Positions 28,330 to 40,881 of a DNA stretch of 64,000 bases are shown piece after piece (the stretch's first letter is position 1; each line of letters begins with the position of its first letter). The stretch covers positions 2,294,001 through 2,358,000 of the forward strand of contig NZ_CP026377.1 in assembly GCF_002953195.1 (NCBI RefSeq), written 5' to 3'. This stretch comes from Mixta gaviniae (GTDB taxonomy: Bacteria > Pseudomonadota > Gammaproteobacteria > Enterobacterales > Enterobacteriaceae). Under the pieces are notes generated by a model. That model saw only the letters and a program-made list of their open reading frames with translations. It was not told where the DNA came from and searched no databases. Made by a program: the position numbers and the translations under genes.

Positions 28330-29721
28330 TTGGACAAAAAATTAGGCCTTAGCGCGCTGACCGCGCTGGTACTCAGCTCTATGCTGGGCGCAGGGGTTTT
28401 CAGCCTGCCGCAAAATATGGCGGCCGTCGCCAGTCCCGCCGCTTTGCTTATCGGCTGGGCGATTACCGGCGCGGGCATTCTGTTTCTTTCGCTGGCGATG
28501 CTGCTGCTGACGCGCCTGAAACCGGAACTGGACGGCGGTATTTTTACCTATGCCCGTGACGGCTTCGGCGAACTGGTAGGCTTCAGCTCCGCCTGGGGAT
28601 ACTGGCTGTGCGCGGTGATCGCTAATGTCTCCTATCTGGTGATCGTCTTCTCCGCGTTAAGCTTTTTCACCGACTCGCCCGGCCACGTGGTGTTCGGCGA
28701 CGGTAATACCTGGCAGGCGATGCTCGGCGCATCGGTGTTGCTGTGGCTGGTTCACTGGCTGGTGCTGCGCGGCGTGCAGACTGCCGCCAGCATTAACCTG
28801 CTCGCCACGCTCGGCAAGCTGGTGCCGCTCGGCCTGTTCGTGGTACTGGCGATTATCGCTTTCAATCTCGATCGTTTCCGCTTCGACTTTACCGGCGTGG
28901 AATTGGGTAAACCGGTGTGGGAGCAGGTTAAGCAAACCATGCTGATTACGCTGTGGGTGTTTATCGGCGTTGAAGGCGCAGTGGTGGTGTCAGCGCGCGC
29001 GCGCAACAAGCGCGATGTCGGCAAGGCGACGCTGTTGGCGGTGTTGGCCGCGCTGAGCGTCTATCTGCTGGTGACGCTGCTGTCGCTGGGGATCGTGCCG
29101 CGCGCCGAGCTGGCGGAGATGCGTAACCCGTCGATGGCCGGCCTGATGACCAAACTGATCGGCTCCTGGGGCAACGCGGTGATCGCGCTGGGTCTGGTGG
29201 TGTCAGTGTGCGGCGCCTACCTGAGCTGGACGATTATGGCGGCGGAAGTGCCCTTTATCGCCGCGCAGCAGGGCGCGTTTCCGCGCAGCCTGAGCAAGCA
29301 GAACCGCCATAACGCGCCGTCCGCCTCGCTCTGGCTGACCAACGGCAGCGTGCAGGTCTGCCTGATTTTGATCTGGCTGACCAATTCCGATTACAACACG
29401 CTGCTAACCATCGCCTCGGAAATGGTGCTGGTGCCCTATTTCCTCGTCGGCGCTTATCTGCTGAAGCTGGTGTGGGGCAAAGGCAAGGCGAAGATGACGC
29501 TGGTGGCATTGGGCGCCTGCGCTTACGGCCTGTGGCTGCTGTACGCCTCCGGGCCGCTGCATCTGCTGCTGTCGGTGATCCTCTACGCGCCGGGGATGCT
29601 GCTGTTTCTGTTCGCCCGCCGCGGCGGCAGAGGGATAACCGCGCTGAGCGTGGCCGAGCGCGCCGCCATCACCCTGCTGGTGATCGGCGCCGTCCCGGCG
29701 ACCTGGATGTTAATGCGGTAA
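28330..29721 (+). CDS. ydgI: YdgI, arginine/ornithine-type APC antiporter
   Basis: Inner-membrane amino-acid antiporter of the APC superfamily (ArcD-like basic amino acid subgroup), 463 residues with about 12 hydrophobic segments. The N-terminal KKLGLSALTALVLSSMLGAG contains the unwound-helix glycines of APC substrate sites; WVFIGVEGAVVVSARARNKRDVG is a signature of the ArcD/LysP-like group. It is nearly collinear with E. coli YdgI, and ydgH upstream is the same neighbour. Translation starts at a TTG (28330) after AGGACG, which is where the E. coli protein begins with ATG. Confidence 0.94.
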   Translation: MDKKLGLSALTALVLSSMLGAGVFSLPQNMAAVASPAALLIGWAITGAGILFLSLAMLLLTRLKPELDGGIFTYARDGFGELVGFSSAWGYWLCAVIANVSYLVIVFSALSFFTDSPGHVVFGDGNTWQAMLGASVLLWLVHWLVLRGVQTAASINLLATLGKLVPLGLFVVLAIIAFNLDRFRFDFTGVELGKPVWEQVKQTMLITLWVFIGVEGAVVVSARARNKRDVGKATLLAVLAALSVYLLVTLLSLGIVPRAELAEMRNPSMAGLMTKLIGSWGNAVIALGLVVSVCGAYLSWTIMAAEVPFIAAQQGAFPRSLSKQNRHNAPSASLWLTNGSVQVCLILIWLTNSDYNTLLTIASEMVLVPYFLVGAYLLKLVWGKGKAKMTLVALGACAYGLWLLYASGPLHLLLSVILYAPGMLLFLFARRGGRGITALSVAERAAITLLVIGAVPATWMLMR

Positions 29722-30141
29722 TCAGTGTGGGGCGGCTGGGAATTGAATGGTCAGCCGCTCCTCCTGCTGGGACAGCGACAACGGCTTGCGGTATTCATGA
29801 TGAATCGCATCAAGCTGCTCGCTGGAAAGCGGGTAAGGCAATAAAATATCAAACTGCGCGATATGCTGCTGCTCGGCTAAGGTAATCAGCCGGGCGATAT
29901 TAATCTCATCGCTAACCTGCGTTGAAATGATTTGCAACGCTAATTCTTTCAGCCGCTCTGAAGGGGGCCGCTGCGAATCCGCCGGGTTACGTGTCACCAT
30001 GCCGAAGATCGGCATTACGCCGTAAATCGCATCGACGAAGCTCCAGCGCTTTTTACAGGATGCAGCAAGAAAATCGGTATAATTGAAGCAGATACGGTCA
30101 TTTAAGCCCGCTGACGCCAGCTGTTTATCTGACACCCTCAC
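29722..30141 (-). CDS. Hypothetical protein (139 aa)
   Basis: I do not recognise this protein. It has 139 residues, no signal peptide and no membrane segment. Composition is mixed alpha/beta; notable stretches are FLAASCKKRWSFVDAIYG and a C-terminal half rich in Gln and Glu. The ORF begins 172 bp upstream of rstA on the opposite strand and abuts the ydgI stop directly. In E. coli the corresponding gap between ydgI and rstA holds folM and ydgC, neither of which this resembles. Codon use looks ordinary for a real gene. Divergence from rstA could mean shared regulation. Confidence 0.65.
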   Translation of the reverse strand: MRVSDKQLASAGLNDRICFNYTDFLAASCKKRWSFVDAIYGVMPIFGMVTRNPADSQRPPSERLKELALQIISTQVSDEINIARLITLAEQQHIAQFDILLPYPLSSEQLDAIHHEYRKPLSLSQQEERLTIQFPAAPH

Positions 30142-30313
30142 TCTCCTCCTGGCCAGAAAAAAAGGGCGATAACCTCGGTTAACAACCCTTCAGATATAAT
30201 GACATAGTTTCCCCGCGTTGTACTATACATCTTGCGTCATTTAACGGGCGTTGATGGTGGTTATTATCTGAAAAGGATATGCTGGTTTAATTCGCAGCCT
30301 TAATTTTTACATC

Positions 30314-31039
30314 ATGAATAAAATAGTTTTTGTCGAGGACGATCCGGATGTAGGCGAGCTGATTGCCGCCTGGCTTAGTCGTCACGGGCTGGAAGTGATT
30401 GTGGAAAGCCGTGGCGACCGCGCCGAGGCGGTAATTGCGCAGCAACAGCCTGACCTGGTGATGCTGGATATTATGCTGCCGGGCAAAGATGGCATGACCC
30501 TGTGTCGCGACCTGCGCGCCAGCTGGTCCGGCCCGATTGTGCTGCTTACTTCGCTGGACAGCGATATGAACCATATCCTGTCGCTGGAGATGGGCGCTAA
30601 CGACTACATTCTGAAAACCACGCCGCCGGCGGTGCTGCTGGCGCGCCTGCGCCTGCATCTGCGCCAGGCGAACACCTCGCATCACGACGAGATCGCGCCG
30701 GTGGTCAACAGCCAGAAAGCGCTGCGCTTCGGCACGCTGACCATCGATCCGCTCAATCGCCAGGTGACGCTGGGCCAGGAGATTATCGCCCTTTCCACCG
30801 CCGATTACGATCTCCTCTGGGAGCTGGCGACCCACGCCGGGCAGATCCTTAATCGCGATGCGTTGCTGAAAACCCTGCGCGGCGTGAGCTATGACGGCAT
30901 GGATCGCAGCATCGACGTGGCGATTTCCCGTCTGCGCAAAAAGCTGCACGACAGCGCCACCGAGCCTTATCGCATCAAAACCATCCGCAACAAAGGTTAT
31001 CTGTTTGCGCCACACGCCTGGGATACGCTCGCGGAATGA
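30314..31039 (+). CDS. rstA: Two-component response regulator RstA
   Basis: OmpR-family response regulator, 241 residues. Receiver domain 1-120: acidic pocket Glu9-Asp10, phospho-acceptor Asp52 in MLDIMLPGKDG, Lys in ILKTTPP. C-terminal winged helix (about 135-235) with the recognition region YDGMDRSIDVAISRLRKKL and the ending NKGYLFAPHAW. Nearly identical to E. coli RstA. In enteric bacteria PhoP activates rstA, and RstA in turn activates asr. The asr gene lies about 3 kb downstream here. It overlaps rstB by ATGA. Confidence 0.96.
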   Translation: MNKIVFVEDDPDVGELIAAWLSRHGLEVIVESRGDRAEAVIAQQQPDLVMLDIMLPGKDGMTLCRDLRASWSGPIVLLTSLDSDMNHILSLEMGANDYILKTTPPAVLLARLRLHLRQANTSHHDEIAPVVNSQKALRFGTLTIDPLNRQVTLGQEIIALSTADYDLLWELATHAGQILNRDALLKTLRGVSYDGMDRSIDVAISRLRKKLHDSATEPYRIKTIRNKGYLFAPHAWDTLAE

Positions 31040-32340
31040 GAAAACTTTTTATCCAGTTTTATCTGCTGCTGTTCGTCTGTTTTCTGGTGATGACCATGCT
31101 GGTCGGCCTGGTGTACAAATTCACCGCCGAACGCGCCGGACGCCAGTCGATGGACGATCTGATGAAAAGCTCGCTCTACCTGATGCGCAGCGAGCTGCGG
31201 GAGATCCCGCCGCGCGACTGGAATAAAACCATCAATAATCTCGACCTGAACCTGTCGTTTAAGCTGCATATCGAGCCGATGAGCAAATATCAGCTCGATC
31301 CGGTCAGCATGCGCCGTCTGCGCGCGGGTGAGATTGTGGCGCTGGACGACGAATACACCTTTCTGCAGCATATTCCGCGCAGCCACTATGTGCTGGCGGT
31401 CGGCCCCATCCCCTATCTCTTCTATTTGCACGAGATGCGGCTGCTGGATATCGCGCTGCTGGCGTTTATCGGCATGTCGCTGGCGCTGCCGGTATTTATC
31501 TGGATGCGCCCCTACTGGAAAGATATGCTGAAGCTGGAGTCGGCGGCGCAGCGTTTCGGCAAGGGCCATCTGGATGAGCGTATCCATTTCGATAACGCTT
31601 CAAGCCTGGTGCGCCTCGGCGTTGCCTTTAATCAGATGGCGGACAACATCAATACGCTGGTGGCAAGTAAAAAGCAGCTGATCGACAACATCGCCCATGA
31701 GCTGAGAACGCCGCTGGTGCGCCTGCGCTATCGGCTGGAGATGAGCGACAACCTCAGCGCGGCGGAATCGAGCGCGCTGAAGCGCGATATTGGCCAGCTG
31801 GAATCCCTTATCGAGGAGTTGCTGACCTACGCGCGGCTCGATCGGCCGCAGGTGGAGCTATTTTTGCAGTCGGTAGATCTCGCCGCCTGGCTCGGTGAGC
31901 GCATCGCCGATATCCGTTCGGTGCATCCCGAATATGATATCGCGCTCGATCTGCCCCAGCGCGATAACGTCGGCGTCTCCGATACCCGGCTGATGGAGCG
32001 CGTGCTGGACAACCTGGTCAATAACGCGCTGCGCTACGCCGAACAGCGGCTGCGGGTCGGGCTATGGTTCGACGGCAACCTGGCCTGCCTGCAGGTAGAG
32101 GATGATGGCCCCGGCATTCCGCTTGAGGAGCGCCAGCGGGTGCTGGAGCCATTTGTGCGGCTTGATCCCAGCCGCGACCGCGCGACTGGCGGCTGCGGGC
32201 TAGGGCTGGCGATAGTGCAGTCGGTGGCGCAGGCGCTGGGCGGCTTCGTGACCATCGACAGCAGCCCGCTCGGCGGCGCCAGCGTTCGCTTTTGCTGGCC
32301 GGTTGATCTACCCTTGCGCAGTACAGCGACCCATCCCTAA
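31036..32340 (+). CDS. rstB: Sensor histidine kinase RstB
   Basis: Membrane sensor kinase partner of RstA, 434 residues. Two membrane segments (about 3-28 and 136-158) bracket a short periplasmic domain; HAMP follows. The phospho-acceptor is His221 in NIAHELRTPLVRLR; N box NLVNNALRYAE, G1 VEDDGPGIP and G2 TGGCGLGLAIV complete the catalytic domain. Translationally coupled to rstA (ATGA overlap). In E. coli tus follows; here an M32 carboxypeptidase gene follows at 18 bp instead. Confidence 0.95.
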   Translation: MRKLFIQFYLLLFVCFLVMTMLVGLVYKFTAERAGRQSMDDLMKSSLYLMRSELREIPPRDWNKTINNLDLNLSFKLHIEPMSKYQLDPVSMRRLRAGEIVALDDEYTFLQHIPRSHYVLAVGPIPYLFYLHEMRLLDIALLAFIGMSLALPVFIWMRPYWKDMLKLESAAQRFGKGHLDERIHFDNASSLVRLGVAFNQMADNINTLVASKKQLIDNIAHELRTPLVRLRYRLEMSDNLSAAESSALKRDIGQLESLIEELLTYARLDRPQVELFLQSVDLAAWLGERIADIRSVHPEYDIALDLPQRDNVGVSDTRLMERVLDNLVNNALRYAEQRLRVGLWFDGNLACLQVEDDGPGIPLEERQRVLEPFVRLDPSRDRATGGCGLGLAIVQSVAQALGGFVTIDSSPLGGASVRFCWPVDLPLRSTATHP

Positions 32341-32358
32341 CTTATCAAGGAGATATGC

Positions 32359-33843
32359 GTGACATCGGCTTATCAACAACTGACCCGGACATTCCAGCGC
32401 CTGTCGCGCTTTGGCCATCTCTCCGCCATCGCCGGCTGGGATATGCAAACCATGATGCCACCCGCCGGCAGCCAGGCGCGGGGCGAAGCGCTGGCTGAGC
32501 TAAGCGTGCTGCAGCATCAGATCCTGACCGACAGCCGGGTGGCAGCCTGGCTGGATGCGGCGCAGCAGGAATCGCTGAACGATGTGGAACAGGCTAACCT
32601 GCTGGAGATGACGCGCGCGTGGCAACAGGCGGCGCTGCTGCCCGCCTCGCTGGTGGAAGCGAAATCGATCGCCGGCTCGCGCTGCGAACACGCCTGGCGC
32701 CAGCAACGTCCTGCGAATGACTGGCAGGGTTTCGCCGCCAACCTGAAAGAGGTGGTGCGCCTGAGCCGCGAAGAGGCGGAGATCCGCGCTCAGGCGGCGG
32801 GCTGTTCGCGCTATGACGCTCTGCTCGACCTCTATGAACCGGGCATGACCAGCGCGCAGCTGGACACCACCTTCGGCGATCTTATTCAGTGGCTGCCGTC
32901 ACTGCTGGAACGCGTAGTGGAGAAACAGGCGGCGGAGCCGGTCGATACACCGCTGGGGCCGTTCCCGATCGAGGCGCAGCGTCAGCTCGGCCTGCAGCTG
33001 ATGAAGCTGCTCGGTTTCGATTTCAATGCCGGACGCCTTGATGTCAGCGCCCATCCTTTCTGCGGCGGCGTGCCGGAGGATGTACGCATCACTACCCGCT
33101 ATAACGAAAACGAATTCGTCAGCGCGATGATGGGCGTGATCCATGAAACCGGCCACGCGCGCTACGAGCAAAACCTGCCGAAAACCTGGGGCGGTCAGCC
33201 GGTGGCGCTGGCGCGCTCTACCGCCATTCATGAATCGCAGAGCCTGTTTTTCGAAATGCAGCTGTCGCGCAGCGCCCCCTTCCTGCAGCATATTCTGCCG
33301 CTGGTGACCGCACAGATGGGCGACCAGCCCGCGTTGACCCCTGATAACTTCGTGCGGCTGAACCAGCGCGTGAAGCGCGGCTTTATCCGCGTCGACGCTG
33401 ACGAAGTTAGCTATCCGCTGCATGTGATCTTGCGCTATGAAATCGAGCGCGCGCTGATCGGCGGCGATATCGAAGTGGAAGATATTCCGGCGCTGTGGGA
33501 TGAGAAAATGCAGCGCTACCTGGGGCTGGATACCCAGGGTAACTACCGCGACGGCTGTATGCAGGATATCCACTGGACCGACGGCGCCTTCGGCTACTTC
33601 CCGACCTATACGCTCGGCGCGATGTACGCGGCGCAGCTGTTCCAGGCGGTGCGCCGTGCGCTGCCGCAGCTGGACCAGCAGATCGCCGCGGGCGAATTGC
33701 AGCCGATCTTCGACTGGCTGTCGCAGAATATCTGGCAGCATGGCAGCCGCTTCCCGACCGCACAGCTGATCGCGCAGGCGAGCGGCGAAGATCTCAACCC
33801 GCTGCACTTCCGTCGTCATCTGGAGCAGCGCTACCTCGGCTAG
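32359..33843 (+). CDS. M32 family metallocarboxypeptidase
   Basis: Thermostable-carboxypeptidase-1-type enzyme (M32, Taq family) that releases C-terminal amino acids; 494 residues, the standard length. The zinc-binding HExxH is HETGH at residues 262-266 in GVIHETGHARYEQ, with the third ligand Glu in HESQSLFFEM. The family motif VSYPLHVILRYEIERALI is also present, together with DVRITTRYNE. No signal peptide, so cytoplasmic. It starts with GTG after AAGGAG, 18 bp downstream of rstB, and may be read from the rst transcript. A good terminator follows. Confidence 0.93.
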   Translation: MTSAYQQLTRTFQRLSRFGHLSAIAGWDMQTMMPPAGSQARGEALAELSVLQHQILTDSRVAAWLDAAQQESLNDVEQANLLEMTRAWQQAALLPASLVEAKSIAGSRCEHAWRQQRPANDWQGFAANLKEVVRLSREEAEIRAQAAGCSRYDALLDLYEPGMTSAQLDTTFGDLIQWLPSLLERVVEKQAAEPVDTPLGPFPIEAQRQLGLQLMKLLGFDFNAGRLDVSAHPFCGGVPEDVRITTRYNENEFVSAMMGVIHETGHARYEQNLPKTWGGQPVALARSTAIHESQSLFFEMQLSRSAPFLQHILPLVTAQMGDQPALTPDNFVRLNQRVKRGFIRVDADEVSYPLHVILRYEIERALIGGDIEVEDIPALWDEKMQRYLGLDTQGNYRDGCMQDIHWTDGAFGYFPTYTLGAMYAAQLFQAVRRALPQLDQQIAAGELQPIFDWLSQNIWQHGSRFPTAQLIAQASGEDLNPLHFRRHLEQRYLG

Positions 33844-33853
33844 CGCGCCCGTA

Positions 33854-33885
33854 CCGGTCTGCCGCCTCTGTGCAGGCCGGTTTTC
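33854..33885 (+). terminator. Terminator after the M32 carboxypeptidase gene
   Basis: CCGGTCTGC (33854-33862) pairs with GCAGGCCGG (33872-33880) with one mismatch, followed by TTTTC. It separates the rstAB-carboxypeptidase unit from asr. Confidence 0.75.
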
Positions 33886-33893
33886 TCGCGTTG

Positions 33894-33907
33894 TACATTA
33901 GGTTACA
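33894..33907 (+). promoter_or_regulatory. asr: RstA box upstream of asr
   Basis: TACATTAGGTTACA matches the RstA consensus TACATNTNGTTACA with one mismatch (A for T at position 7). A likely -10, TATATT, is at 33950-33955, and asr begins at 34012. E. coli asr is a known RstA target, so this is very probably the activating site. Confidence 0.75.
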
Positions 33908-34011
33908 CGCCGATACCAATCACTCACGGAAAGCCCGACCGCGTTTCTTTATATTCTCTCTACCGGCCCCGCAGTGGGCTAATACATGAAGAAACATTCG
34001 AGGGTTTTGCA

Positions 34012-34353
34012 ATGAAAAAATTATTTGCTCTGGTTGTAGCCGCTGCTATGGGTATCTCTTCCGTTGCTTTCGCAGCTGAGACCACCGCCGCTCCGGCACC
34101 GGCCGCTGCCGCCACCACTACCACCGCTGCCCCGGCTAAAGCTGAACACAAAGCCGCGCATCACAAGCATAAAAAAGCGGTTGCTCAAAAAGCGCAGGCT
34201 GCGAAAAAGCATCATAAAAAAGCGGCTAAGCCGGCTGAACAGAAAGCGCAGGCTGCGAAGAAGCATCACAAACACGCCGCTAAACCGGCCGAGCAGAAAG
34301 CGCAGGCTGCGAAAAAGCACCACAAAAAAGTTGTAAAATCAGCGGCAAAATAA
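34012..34353 (+). CDS. asr: Acid shock protein Asr
   Basis: Periplasmic, intrinsically disordered acid-shock protein of 113 residues. Signal peptide [21 protein letters not shown], then an Ala/Thr/Pro-rich propeptide, then three tandem 18-residue repeats of the form [18 protein letters not shown], extremely rich in Lys, His and Ala. E. coli Asr has the same organisation and is strongly induced at low pH. Regulation by RstA is supported by the box upstream. A perfect terminator follows, then ydgU and ydgD as in E. coli. Confidence 0.96.
   Translation: MKKLFALVVAAAMGISSVAFAAETTAAPAPAAAATTTTAAPAKAEHKAAHHKHKKAVAQKAQAAKKHHKKAAKPAEQKAQAAKKHHKHAAKPAEQKAQAAKKHHKKVVKSAAK
34189..34350 (+). repeat. Three 54-bp tandem repeats inside asr
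   Basis: Units start at 34189, 34243 and 34297, each opening with AAAGCGCAGGCTGCGAA and encoding 18 residues. The first two are very similar; the third diverges at its end. The array could change copy number by slippage without shifting frame. Confidence 0.85.
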
Positions 34354-34388
34354 TGGCGGGAGCCAGCTCCTGACAAGAACAGCTAACA

Positions 34389-34414
34389 AACACCCGGACT
34401 TCCGGGTGTTTTTT
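34389..34414 (+). terminator. Rho-independent terminator of asr
   Basis: Nine-bp perfect stem AACACCCGG / CCGGGTGTT with an ACTT loop and a T-run, immediately before ydgU. Read-through would be needed for co-transcription of ydgU. Confidence 0.93.
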
Positions 34415-34429
34415 CCTGGAGTAACGGAA

Positions 34430-34510
34430 ATGGTACGTCGCTATCGTTTCGAAATCATCCTTGCCGTCATGATCCTGTGTGGCGCAATTGCGGCCTGCTT
34501 CTATATTTGA
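34430..34510 (+). CDS. ydgU: Small membrane protein YdgU
   Basis: A 26-residue ORF: an N-terminal Arg-rich start (MVRRYRFE) followed by a single hydrophobic helix and the ending ACFYI. Position directly after the asr terminator and before ydgD, and the MxRYRFE start, match the E. coli small protein YdgU. TGGAGTAACGGAA upstream offers a GGAG ribosome site. Function unknown; predicted single-span inner-membrane peptide. Confidence 0.85.
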   Translation: MVRRYRFEIILAVMILCGAIAACFYI

Positions 34511-34630
34511 CGGTCGTAGCGTACTGATATTCCGGATTAAACTCCCTTTTTTGTTTCTCACCGACTATAGTTAACGCGTAACGCGTGTTAACCCTTTATT
34601 CTTACCATTCTCCCCCTTCCTGAGAGAGAT

Positions 34631-35446
34631 ATGCGCATAACGGCTGTGTTAGTAGTGGGTTTGCTCTGTTTTCCCTTTTTTACGCATGCAGATGATGACA
34701 GCGATGAAGGACCGAGCCCTGAAGAGATCAAAACGCTGTTCTTCGGCCATGATGACCGTAAGCCGGTCGATCACGCCGCCAGCGTGCCATGGGAGGCGAT
34801 CGGGCAGCTGGAGACCGCAAGCGGCAACCTCTGCAGCGCAACGTTGATCTCCGCCCATCTGGCGCTGACCGCCGGACATTGTCTGGTGACGCCCCCAGGC
34901 CGCCTGGATAAGCCGGTCGCCCTGCGTTTTATCGCCGGCGACAATGGCTGGCGCTATGAAATTCATGATATTGAAGCGCGCGTCGATCCCAGCCTCGGCA
35001 AGAAACTTAAAGCTGACGGCGACGGCTGGATCGTGCCTGCCGCCGCGGCGCCCTATGATTACGGCCTGATCGTACTGCGCAATCCCCCTTCCGGCATTAC
35101 GCCGGTTCCGCTGTTTGACGGCTCACGCAGCGATCTCAGCGCCGCCCTGAAAACCACCGGCCGTAAGGTTACCCAGGCGGGCTATCCGGAAGATCATCTG
35201 GATGCGCTCTGGTCGCATCGCGATTGTTTGATCACCGGCTGGGCGCAGCGTTCAGTGCTGTCGCACCAGTGCGATACCCTGCCCGGCGACAGCGGCTCGC
35301 CGCTGCTGCTGCAAACCGACGACGGCTGGCGGCTGATTGCGGTGCAAAGCTCCGCGCCGGCGGCGGCGGACCGCTATCGCGCCGACAACCGCGCTATCGC
35401 CGTCACCGCCTTTCATGACGATTTAGAGGCGCTGGCGGCAGAGTAG
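34631..35446 (+). CDS. ydgD: Trypsin-like periplasmic serine protease YdgD
   Basis: Secreted S1-family protease, 271 residues, signal peptide about 1-20 ([20 protein letters not shown]). The triad is visible: His in LTAGHC, Asp in YDYGLIVL, Ser in [14 protein letters not shown]. Near-collinear with E. coli YdgD ([32 protein letters not shown]). The conserved TAGHC and [12 protein letters not shown] cysteines suggest disulfides. The physiological substrate is unknown. GAGAGAG precedes the ATG. It follows asr and ydgU as in E. coli. Confidence 0.95.
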   Translation: MRITAVLVVGLLCFPFFTHADDDSDEGPSPEEIKTLFFGHDDRKPVDHAASVPWEAIGQLETASGNLCSATLISAHLALTAGHCLVTPPGRLDKPVALRFIAGDNGWRYEIHDIEARVDPSLGKKLKADGDGWIVPAAAAPYDYGLIVLRNPPSGITPVPLFDGSRSDLSAALKTTGRKVTQAGYPEDHLDALWSHRDCLITGWAQRSVLSHQCDTLPGDSGSPLLLQTDDGWRLIAVQSSAPAAADRYRADNRAIAVTAFHDDLEALAAE

Positions 35447-35540
35447 AGAGTCCCGGGCGGGAGAATTAGCGGGTCGTTGACTGGCTATCGCGGCGCTTCG
35501 CTCGCGCGGCGCTGCAGAAAACACCGCCGAGCGAGTAAAG

Positions 35541-35564
35541 CGCCGGCCGCCGATGCGGCCGGCG
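35541..35564. terminator. GC hairpin between convergent ydgD and hrpA
   Basis: Perfect 10-bp stem CGCCGGCCGC (35541-35550) with 35555-35564 around CGAT, five bases from the hrpA stop. No T-run on the plus strand and CTTTAC on the minus, so at most a weak terminator. Confidence 0.45.
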
Positions 35565-35568
35565 GCGA

Positions 35569-40326
<4,758 letters not shown>

Positions 40327-40333
40327 TGCGTAA

Positions 40334-40360
40334 CGCTGGCCGCCGCCCTGGCGGCCAGCG
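40334..40360. terminator. Hairpin between convergent azoR and ydbL
   Basis: Perfect 11-bp stem CGCTGGCCGCC (40334-40344) with 40350-40360, in the 37-bp gap between stops. Lacks a clear T-run, but position suggests bidirectional termination. Confidence 0.5.
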
Positions 40361-40363
40361 GCG

Positions 40364-40684
40364 TTACTTCCTGATCCACTGCCCGTTGATACCCCGCACG
40401 TACTCGCCCGTCGCGGCGCGCTGCACCAGTTTTTCTCCGGCGATACGCGCCACCTCATCCGTATGTAAATGATTCTGCTGCGCAATCTGCTGGTAGTGCT
40501 GTTCGCGCCCCTGATTGATGCGCGCCACCAGCGCCAGCGTTTCCGCATCCTGCAGGCGCGGCGCCAGATAGCCGTTCAAAGTTTCGCCGACGCGCCCTTG
40601 CTGACGCGCCTCATCAAGCGTTAGCGCCATCGCCGCCGGCGATGCCAGCGTCAGCAGCAGACAGAGTTTCACCCAGCCTTTCAT
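40364..40684 (-). CDS. ydbL: YdbL (DUF1318) periplasmic protein
   Basis: Secreted protein of 106 residues with a signal peptide (MKGWVKLCLLLTLASPAAMA) and the DUF1318 domain (LDEARQQGRVGETLNGYLAP; GINGQWIRK at the end). It is the last gene of ydbH-ynbE-ydbL, a trio involved in moving phospholipid between membranes in E. coli; YdbL acts as an accessory or chaperone there. I use the ATG at 40684 with GGAGG upstream; a TTG five codons earlier overlaps the ynbE stop. Confidence 0.93.
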   Translation of the reverse strand: MKGWVKLCLLLTLASPAAMALTLDEARQQGRVGETLNGYLAPRLQDAETLALVARINQGREQHYQQIAQQNHLHTDEVARIAGEKLVQRAATGEYVRGINGQWIRK

Positions 40685-40695
40685 TCCGCCTCCGC

Positions 40696-40881
40696 TCAAA
40701 AAAGGTCGCTCTTGTCTAACAGCGCTTCCACATCTTTATCAACTTTGATGTGGATTTCATGTTCGATCCTGACGTTCATGTTGATGGTGATCGGTTCCTT
40801 CGGCGCCGCGACTTCAATGCGCGGCACGCAGCCGGCCAGCCCGCTACAGCAGGCCAGCAGCAGCAGCCGGTTAATTTTCAT
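40696..40881 (-). CDS. ynbE: Outer-membrane lipoprotein YnbE
   Basis: Small lipoprotein of 61 residues. Lipobox LAGC places the acylated Cys at residue 18, followed by the mature sequence PRIEVAAPKEPITINMNV typical of YnbE. It bridges YdbH to the outer membrane in E. coli. Its start overlaps the last codons of ydbH, indicating translational coupling; this makes the frameshift in ydbH relevant to its expression. Confidence 0.94.
   Translation of the reverse strand: MKINRLLLLACCSGLAGCVPRIEVAAPKEPITINMNVRIEHEIHIKVDKDVEALLDKSDLF

Noticed and set aside
30142..30313. PhoP box upstream of rstA
   Set aside because: One GGTTTA hexamer is visible near 30287 but no second repeat at the required 11-bp spacing.
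31036..33843. tus gene or Ter sites near rstB
   Set aside because: The gene after rstB is an M32 carboxypeptidase, and I found no match to the Ter core or to the dif site in this window by eye.
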